In this document: positions 1 through 4,034 of the stretch, piece after piece | How the letters are laid out: every line of letters starts with the position of its first letter | How positions within the stretch are numbered: position 1 is the first letter of the stretch | DNA from: Hyphomicrobiales bacterium | GTDB lineage: Bacteria > Pseudomonadota > Alphaproteobacteria > Rhizobiales > Beijerinckiaceae | Length of the DNA: 5,052 nt | Assembly (NCBI GenBank): GCA_028290125.1 | Contig: JAQGKM010000236.1 | Span: forward strand, 1-5,052 | Reading direction: 5' to 3' | Position numbers and translations under genes: made by a program | The notes under the pieces: model-generated | What the model saw: only the letters and a program-made list of their open reading frames with translations | The model's database searches: none | What the model was told of the DNA's origin: nothing

Positions 1-290
1 CGCTGCAGGACATCATCGCCATTCTGGGCATGGACGAACTGTCCGAAGAGGACAAGCTGACCGTGGCGCGCGCCCGCAAGATCGAGCGCTTCCTGTCGCA
101 GCCGTTCCACGTCGCGGAAATCTTCACGGGCTCGCCCGGCAAGCTCGTGTCGCTCGCCGACACGATCAAGGGCTTCAAGGGCCTTGTCGAAGGCAAGTAC
201 GATCACCTCCCCGAAGCCGCCTTCTACATGGTCGGCACGATCGAGGAAGCGATGGAAAAGGCGCAGCGCCTCGCCAAGGAAGCTGCGTAA
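1..290 (+). CDS. atpD: F1Fo ATP synthase subunit beta, C-terminal part (5' truncated by window edge)
   Basis: This is the C-terminal 95 residues of the catalytic beta subunit of F1, which binds and interconverts ADP and ATP in the alpha3-beta3 ring on the cytoplasmic side of the inner membrane. The reading frame is open from position 3 and ends at TAA 288-290. The conserved DELSEED loop, the lever that contacts the gamma and epsilon subunits, is encoded at 33-53. It is followed by the family's conserved C-terminal helical-domain motifs FLSQPF, EIFTGSPGK and GKYDHLPEAAFYMVG. Full-length family members have roughly 470-480 residues, so the P-loop and nucleotide-binding domain lie left of the window. 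atpC follows on the same strand after 102 bp, which is the normal order at the end of an atp operon. The wording of the C-terminus is typical of Alphaproteobacteria. Identification is secure. Confidence 0.98.
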   Translation, partial: LQDIIAILGMDELSEEDKLTVARARKIERFLSQPFHVAEIFTGSPGKLVSLADTIKGFKGLVEGKYDHLPEAAFYMVGTIEEAMEKAQRLAKEAA

Positions 291-301
291 TCAAGAGACG
301 A

Positions 302-328
302 CCGGGGCGCGCCTCACGCGCGCTCCGG
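302..328 (+). other. RNA hairpin 1 in the atpD-atpC spacer
   Basis: A CCGG at 302-305 can pair with CCGG at 325-328. Inside it, GCGCG at 307-311 pairs with CGCGC at 317-321 across a 5-nt loop (CCTCA), with a small asymmetric bulge between the two stems. It lies 12 nt after the atpD stop. No T-run follows, so it does not look like an intrinsic terminator. A role in mRNA stability, processing or tuning of subunit ratio is an inference. Confidence 0.4.
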
Positions 329-340
329 CTGCAAAATCTT

Positions 341-366
341 CCGGTGTGCGCCGCAAGCGCACCCGG
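341..366 (+). other. RNA hairpin 2 in the atpD-atpC spacer
   Basis: CCGG at 341-344 pairs with CCGG at 363-366, and GTGCGC at 346-351 pairs with GCGCAC at 357-362. The result is a 10-bp stem with a single bulged T (345) and a CGCAA loop. It ends 15 nt before the atpC ribosome binding site. It is followed by TCGATCGCC rather than a T-tract, so read-through into atpC is expected. Together with hairpin 1 it could set the stability or translation of the atpC segment of the transcript, but this is inference. Confidence 0.5.
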
Positions 367-381
367 TCGATCGCCCCGGTT

Positions 382-390
382 GGAGACAGG
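382..390 (+). promoter_or_regulatory. Ribosome binding site of atpC
   Basis: The purine-rich GGAGACAGG starts with a GGAG core at 382-385. The core ends 7 nt before the ATG at 393, which supports that start over any downstream alternative. Confidence 0.75.
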
Positions 391-392
391 TT

Positions 393-791
393 ATGGCCGC
401 TTTTCATTTCGAGCTCGTGTCGCCCGAACGCCTCATCTTTTCAGGTGAAGTCGAACAGGTCGTCGTGCCCGGATCCGAGGGCGTCTTCACCGTGCTCGAG
501 AACCATGCGCCGATGATGTCGACGATCCGCCCCGGCGTGATCGAGGTCACGTCATCCGCCGGCGCCAACAAGCTGTTCGTGCGCGGCGGCTTTGCCGACG
601 TGTCGCCGACCGGCCTGACGATCCTCGCCGAACAGGCGATCCCGGTCGCCGAACTCGACGCCGTCAAGATTGACGCCGAGCTTCGCGCCGCCGAAGAGGA
701 TCTCGAGGACGCGTCCTCGGACGAAACCCGCGAGGCCGCGACCCTGCGGGCCGAGCAGCTCCGCGCCATGCGCGCCGCCCTCAATTCCTGA
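393..791 (+). CDS. atpC: F1Fo ATP synthase subunit epsilon
   Basis: Epsilon is part of the central stalk of F1. It links gamma to the c-ring and, through its C-terminal helices, can inhibit ATP hydrolysis by touching the beta DELSEED region. The 132-residue product has the N-terminal beta-sandwich at about residues 1-85. This contains ELVSPERL, the conserved PGSEGVFTVLENHAP loop (26-40), IRPGVI (45-50) and GGFADV (65-70). A charged helical C-terminal part (about 88-132) rich in Glu and Ala follows. The length is normal for the family. The start is fixed by a good GGAG site and by the family N-terminus AAFHFELVSPE. The TGA stop at 789-791 directly abuts the stop of the minus-strand gene at 792, so the atp transcript has no terminator of its own before entering that gene. 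The last helices contain a 16-bp perfect palindrome at 704-719. Confidence 0.97.
   Translation: MAAFHFELVSPERLIFSGEVEQVVVPGSEGVFTVLENHAPMMSTIRPGVIEVTSSAGANKLFVRGGFADVSPTGLTILAEQAIPVAELDAVKIDAELRAAEEDLEDASSDETREAATLRAEQLRAMRAALNS
704..719. repeat. 16-bp perfect palindrome inside atpC
   Basis: CGAGGACGCGTCCTCG is its own reverse complement over all 16 bases. As RNA it could form a 6-bp stem with a CGCG loop on either strand. A second small inverted repeat (CTTCG at 681-685 with CGAAG at 692-696) lies just upstream. For the minus-strand ParA-like transcript this is about 73 nt past the stop codon, so it could mark a 3' end. It may equally be a chance result of GC-rich coding for Leu-Glu-Asp-Ala-Ser-Ser. 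Confidence 0.6.
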
Positions 792-1505
792 TCAGACGCC
801 GAGCAGGTTCGATTCGTCGAAAGCCTTACGCACCTGATAGGCGTGAAGCTGCGTGAACACGCGCTTCAGCCAGCTGCGCAGATCCGCCCGCACGACCAGC
901 GACATGTCCTCGGCCGAAGGGGCTTTCAGAAACCCCGACAGCGAAAAGCGCGGGTTTTCGATGACGTTGCGCGCGGACCCGTCGAGTCGCGGGACCTGGA
1001 ACGAGTGGCGTGCCTCGAACGCGTCGAGATGGTCGTAGATCGTCTCGCCCAATTGCACCGGCCCCTGGTTCACGACGGGTATCACCTCGCCGCACAAGGC
1101 CTGCTCCAACACGTGCGCCGCCTCGATGGCGACCTTCGATCCGTTGCTGACGAAGAGGATGACGGGTTCGAAGCCGTTCTTGCCCGCCTCATCGACGAGG
1201 CCGATGTCGCGCACCTGCGTGAAAAAACGTGTGTAGATCTGCGACGACACTTCGACGATCCGGACCTCCGCCCCGGGCGACACCAGCCTGTCGAAGAGCG
1301 CGATCTGGCCACGCGTCGTCGACAGGTCCGAGATCGTGCAGGCGTGCGGAAACCAGCCGCCGAGCGCACGGCTGTGCGGATCCGTGTCGAAAAGCGCGAA
1401 CGGGCGATTTTCGAACGTCAGGTAATCGCACAGCAGGCGTGTGACCGTGCTCGTGCCCGTCTTGGCGTGCGGCGAGCAGACGATGTAGATCGGCGTTCCC
1501 GACAT
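792..1505 (-). CDS. ParA/MinD-superfamily protein with degenerate Walker A, distal member of a tandem pair
   Basis: This 237-residue protein is of unknown function. It opens with a hydrophobic strand and a P-loop-like segment, IYIVCSPHAKTGTSTVTRLL (residues 6-25). This aligns without gaps to the intact motif of the upstream paralogue: signature Lys is replaced by His13, the Walker Lys by Thr18, while Gly17 and Ser19-Thr20 remain. An FDTDPH segment (39-44) matches the Walker A' FDTESP of the paralogue. At the Walker B position there is IVEV (83-86) in place of VIDV. Further shared blocks are VRDIGLVDE versus LRDVGFLDA and the C-terminal LRSWLKRV versus VRTWMRNI. No helix-turn-helix, signal peptide or membrane segment is seen. 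The ATG at 1505 lies 10 nt after the paralogue's stop with no proper Shine-Dalgarno site (a GGGG only 2 nt away), which suggests translational coupling. The fold assignment is fairly sure. Loss of ATP hydrolysis is inferred. Confidence 0.75.
   Translation of the reverse strand: MSGTPIYIVCSPHAKTGTSTVTRLLCDYLTFENRPFALFDTDPHSRALGGWFPHACTISDLSTTRGQIALFDRLVSPGAEVRIVEVSSQIYTRFFTQVRDIGLVDEAGKNGFEPVILFVSNGSKVAIEAAHVLEQALCGEVIPVVNQGPVQLGETIYDHLDAFEARHSFQVPRLDGSARNVIENPRFSLSGFLKAPSAEDMSLVVRADLRSWLKRVFTQLHAYQVRKAFDESNLLGV
844..868 (+). other. Hairpin just past the atpC stop, candidate atp operon 3' end
   Basis: T844 to C849 pairs with G863 to A868, and GCGT at 851-854 pairs with ACGC at 859-862. The loop is GAAC and T850 is bulged, giving a 10-bp stem. 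It begins 53 nt after the atpC stop, inside the opposing gene. There is no T-run after it, so if it ends the atp transcript it would do so as a processing or stabilising structure or with Rho. Evidence is structural only. Confidence 0.25.
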
Positions 1506-1515
1506 GGCCCCGCGA

Positions 1516-2235
1516 TCAGGCGCTGCGGCGCAGTTCGGGCGCGATCAGCGTGTTGAGGCCGATGGCGTCGAGTTCGCTGGCGATGTTGCGCATCCACGTC
1601 CGCACATAGCCGCGCAACACGAACGAGCCCTGCTTGCCGGCGACGAAGTTCGCAAAAGGCACGCCGTTGAGCTCAACCTGCTCGTAGGCCATTTCGTCGA
1701 GTTTCGGGATGGTGATCTCACCCGCGCATTGCACGTCGCCGAAATAGGACGCGTAGGTCTTGGGATCCCATTCGAAGAAGGTCGTGTCGTTGATGTGGTT
1801 CTTGGCGAGATAGTAATGCGCCTTCTTCACATACGGGGCGATGTCGGCGATCTCGCCCAGAGACGACACCGACGGTCCGAGCACGTGAATGATCACGAAG
1901 GTGAACTGGCCATCGTCGACGGCGTCCAGGAAGCCCACGTCGCGCAGTACTTTCAGCGTCTCGGTGAGCATGCCGGCGCGCACGTCGATGACCGTCGTCT
2001 TGGCCATCGTGTCGTTCAGCGTATCGAGCACGCGCATCTGGTCGGAGGTTTCGGTGATGTCGACGATCGTCGTTTCGTCGGCGTGGAAACGGTGCAGCGC
2101 GCCGCGCGGCGATTCCGTGTCGAAAGCCCGCGCCGGGATGTTGCGTGCGGCAAGGTAATCGAGGATCGCACGGGAAATGGTGGTCTTACCAACGCCGCCC
2201 TTGTCGGCGCCAACCAGAATCACGGCAGGCTTCAT
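1516..2235 (-). CDS. ParA/MinD-type ATPase (orphan, single domain), promoter-proximal member of a tandem pair
   Basis: This 239-residue cytoplasmic P-loop ATPase belongs to the deviant Walker A (SIMIBI/ParA-MinD) group. Residues 12-19 read KGGVGKTT, with signature Lys12 and Walker Lys17. Walker A' is FDTESP (38-43) and Walker B is TVIDV (81-85) after a hydrophobic strand. A later strand, YYLAKNHIND (131-140), followed by ITIPKLDEM (174-182), has the place of the adenine-contacting strand and IP-L segment of small ParA-like proteins. The general build recalls the TraL/StbB-like single-domain ATPases of conjugative elements, but no transfer gene is nearby, so that link is weak. The start at 2235 is chosen because GGAG lies 8 nt upstream (2244-2247) and MKPAVILVGADKGG starts directly at the first beta strand. 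The frame stays open upstream to 2457, but that would add 74 unrelated residues and overlap the divergent gene. The second ParA-like gene follows after 10 nt, so the pair forms an operon. Confidence 0.88.
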   Translation of the reverse strand: MKPAVILVGADKGGVGKTTISRAILDYLAARNIPARAFDTESPRGALHRFHADETTIVDITETSDQMRVLDTLNDTMAKTTVIDVRAGMLTETLKVLRDVGFLDAVDDGQFTFVIIHVLGPSVSSLGEIADIAPYVKKAHYYLAKNHINDTTFFEWDPKTYASYFGDVQCAGEITIPKLDEMAYEQVELNGVPFANFVAGKQGSFVLRGYVRTWMRNIASELDAIGLNTLIAPELRRSA

Positions 2236-2247
2236 CGTGAAAACTCC

Positions 2248-2259
2248 GAATTGCAATTC
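2248..2259. promoter_or_regulatory. 12-bp perfect palindrome in the leader of the ParA-like operon, possible operator
   Basis: GAATTGCAATTC is identical to its reverse complement. It sits 12 nt upstream of the minus-strand ATG (2235), directly against the GGAG ribosome binding site. A dimeric repressor site is one reading. A weak RNA fold beside the ribosome binding site is another. Neither ParA-like protein has a visible DNA-binding HTH, so autoregulation by them is not indicated. Confidence 0.35.
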
Positions 2260-2352
2260 ATAAGCTGAAACTCGGCTGATCTTACATGAAAGGCGGTCCG
2301 GGCAATACGCCTCGCGCGTTCCCTTGCGGAAGTTTCGGCCGCCCCGCGCGGC

Positions 2353-2381
2353 TTGCCACTCCGGCATCGCCTCCGTAAGGT
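2353..2381 (+). promoter_or_regulatory. Candidate promoter of the acyl-CoA synthetase gene
   Basis: TTGCCA at 2353-2358 matches the housekeeping -35 consensus at 5 of 6 bases. It is followed by exactly 17 bp and TAAGGT at 2376-2381, which matches -10 at only 3 of 6. Spacing and position (about 30 nt of leader before the ATG at 2418) are suitable, but the -10 is poor. Confidence 0.35.
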
Positions 2382-2402
2382 CCGCCCGCGGCCAAACCGC
2401 AC

Positions 2403-2407
2403 AAGGA
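2403..2407 (+). promoter_or_regulatory. Ribosome binding site of the acyl-CoA synthetase gene
   Basis: AAGGA ends 10 nt before the ATG at 2418, slightly long but usable. The next in-frame ATG is at residue 170, so this ATG is the only plausible start near the family N-terminus. Confidence 0.55.
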
Positions 2408-2417
2408 AATCGCGCCC

Positions 2418-4034
2418 ATGTTGCCGCAAGCGGCTGATTACGAGACGCTAATCGCAAGTTTCCGTTGGAATATTCCCGACAGACTCAACATCGGAGTCGC
2501 GGTATGCGACGCATGGGCCACGACCGATCCGCAGCGTCCGGCGCTCGTCCAGTGGACCCGAGATGGGCTGGTTATCCACACTTACGACGATTTGCGCCGT
2601 GCTTCGAACCGGCTCGCGCAGGCCTTTCTGCGGCAGGGCGTCCGCGCGGGCGAGCGTGTCGCGCTGCTGCTGCCGCAATCGCCCGAGACGCTGATCGCCC
2701 ACATCGCCATCTACAAGATCGGCGCGGTCGCCTTGCCGCTCGCCGCCTTGTTTGGCGTCGATGCGCTGGAATACCGGCTGACCGATTCGCAATGTTCGGC
2801 GATCGTCACTGACGCAGCCGGTGTCGCGAAGCTGCGCGCGATCGGCGCGCAGAGCCTGCCGGACCTGCGCCTGATCTGGAGCGTCGACGGATCCGACGGG
2901 CCGGTGCGTGGACTGCCGGCCGACATGGCGCGCGAGACGGATGTCTTCACGCCGGTCGACACCGGCGCGGACGATCCGGCGCTGATGATCTACACATCCG
3001 GCACGACCGGGCAGGCGAAGGGCGCCCTGCACGGACACCGCGTGCTGCTCGGCCATGTGCCGGGCGTGCAATTCCCGCACGAATTCCTGCCGCAGCCGGG
3101 CGACCGCATCTGGACGCCCGCCGATTGGGCATGGGCCGGCGGCTTGCTGAATGTGCTTCTGCCATCGCTCTATCTCGGCGTCGCCGTGGTGTGCCGAAAG
3201 TTCGAACGGTTCGACCCCGAAGCTGCGCTGGCGTTGATCGACGAGGCGCAGATCCGCAACGCCTTCATTCCGCCGACCGCGCTGCGCATGCTGCGCGCGA
3301 TCCCGGAGCCGCGGAAAAAATACAGGCTCGATCTGCGCACGATGGCGTCGGGTGGCGAATCGCTCGGCGCCGAAGTCTACGAATGGGGTCGCGCCGCGTT
3401 CGGACTCACCATCAATGAATTCTACGGCCAGACCGAATGCAATCTGGTGCTGGCCTCCTGCGCGTCGATCGGCGTGTCGTGCGCCGGCGCCATCGGCAAG
3501 GCCGTGCCGGGACATGAGGTCGCGGTCATTCGCGACGACGGCTCGATCTGCGAGCCCGGCGAGATGGGGCAGGTGGCGATCAAGCGGCCGAACCCGGTGA
3601 TGTTCCTCGAATATTGGAAGCGGCCCGAGGCGACGGCGGACAAATTCGTCGGCGACTGGATGACGACCGGCGACCTCGCGCGGCAGGACGACGATGGATA
3701 CGTCTTCTTCGTCGGACGCGACGACGACGTCATCACGTCGTCGGGCTACCGCATCGGTCCGGGCGAGATCGAGGATTGCCTGTTGCGCCATCCCGCCGTC
3801 TCGATCGGCGCCGCGGTCGGCAAGCCGGATGCGCTGCGCACCGAGATCGTCAAGGCCTTCATCGTGTTGAAAGCCGGTTACGAACCATCCACGGCGCTCG
3901 CTGACGACATTCGCGAGTTCGTGCGCGCGCGTCTGTCGGCGCATGAATATCCACGCGAGATCGCTTTCGTGGGTGAACTGCCGCTGACGACCAGCGGCAA
4001 GGTGATCCGCCGGCTGCTGCGCGATCAGGCCTGA
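2418..4034 (+). CDS. AMP-forming acyl-CoA synthetase, medium-chain (ACSM-like) type
   Basis: This 538-residue cytoplasmic enzyme of the ANL superfamily activates a carboxylic acid with ATP to an acyl-AMP and then forms acyl-CoA. The core motifs are complete: the phosphate loop YTSGTTGQAKG (192-202), NEFYGQTE (333-340), TGD (417-419, Asp419 for ribose) and GRDDD (433-437, with Arg434 and the hinge Asp). GYRIGPGEIE follows at 443-452, and the C-terminal TTSGK has the catalytic Lys528. The N-terminus (FRWNIPDRLNIGVAVCDAWA, 15-34) and overall length resemble ACSM/acetyl-CoA synthetase-like proteins. Gly337 stands where acetyl-CoA synthetase has the Trp that restricts the pocket to acetate, so a larger acid (medium-chain, branched or aromatic) is likely. 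The exact substrate cannot be told. Lys528 is the usual site of regulatory acetylation in this family. The gene diverges from the ParA-like operon and overlaps the convergent GTPase gene by 10 bp. Confidence 0.93.
   Translation: MLPQAADYETLIASFRWNIPDRLNIGVAVCDAWATTDPQRPALVQWTRDGLVIHTYDDLRRASNRLAQAFLRQGVRAGERVALLLPQSPETLIAHIAIYKIGAVALPLAALFGVDALEYRLTDSQCSAIVTDAAGVAKLRAIGAQSLPDLRLIWSVDGSDGPVRGLPADMARETDVFTPVDTGADDPALMIYTSGTTGQAKGALHGHRVLLGHVPGVQFPHEFLPQPGDRIWTPADWAWAGGLLNVLLPSLYLGVAVVCRKFERFDPEAALALIDEAQIRNAFIPPTALRMLRAIPEPRKKYRLDLRTMASGGESLGAEVYEWGRAAFGLTINEFYGQTECNLVLASCASIGVSCAGAIGKAVPGHEVAVIRDDGSICEPGEMGQVAIKRPNPVMFLEYWKRPEATADKFVGDWMTTGDLARQDDDGYVFFVGRDDDVITSSGYRIGPGEIEDCLLRHPAVSIGAAVGKPDALRTEIVKAFIVLKAGYEPSTALADDIREFVRARLSAHEYPREIAFVGELPLTTSGKVIRRLLRDQA
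4025..4034. other. 10-bp palindromic overlap of two convergent genes
   Basis: TCAGGCCTGA is a perfect palindrome that coincides exactly with the overlap between the synthetase (stop 4032-4034) and the GTPase gene (stop 4027-4025). Both proteins therefore end in CAG-GCC-TGA, Gln-Ala-stop. Confidence 0.9.

Larger units (their letters stand above)
2236..2417. promoter_or_regulatory. Divergent control region between the ParA-like operon and the acyl-CoA synthetase gene
   Basis: This 182-bp non-coding gap holds the 5' ends of both divergent units. On the minus side there is a GGAG ribosome binding site (2244-2247) and a perfect 12-bp palindrome. There is also a weak promoter guess (TTGCCC at 2305-2300 and TAAGAT at 2284-2279, with a short 15-nt spacer). 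On the plus side there is a better promoter candidate at 2353-2381 and an AAGGA site at 2403-2407. The part nearest the ParA-like gene is visibly more AT-rich than its surroundings. Confidence 0.6.

Noticed and set aside
184..516. 110-codon plus-strand frame crossing the atpD-atpC spacer
   Set aside because: It overlaps both atp genes out of frame, is Ser/Arg-rich and has no ribosome binding site.
843..1556. 237-codon plus-strand open frame opposite the degenerate ParA-like gene
   Set aside because: It is Arg-rich with no family likeness. The minus-strand frame aligns over its full length with the neighbouring paralogue and is the real gene.
1504..2268. 254-codon plus-strand open frame opposite the intact ParA-like gene
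   Set aside because: It is a His/Arg/Val-rich, low-information translation antisense to a motif-bearing gene, and it is a codon-bias shadow.
2279..2305. Minus-strand promoter TTGCCC / TAAGAT for the ParA-like operon
   Set aside because: The spacer is only 15 bp and the -10 match is modest, so it is mentioned in the control-region entry but not called as a separate feature.
2236..2457. N-terminal extension of the intact ParA-like gene to an ATG at 2457
   Set aside because: The added 74 residues are not ParA-like, would run through the divergent control region and into the synthetase coding sequence, and the ATG at 2235 has a good GGAG site directly before the first beta strand.
3979..3999. 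8-bp perfect inverted repeat with 5-nt loop as a terminator for the GTPase gene on the minus strand
   Set aside because: It falls in the conserved Leu-Pro-Leu-Thr-Thr-Ser-Gly-Lys codons of the synthetase and has no T-run on the minus side, so it may be a codon coincidence.
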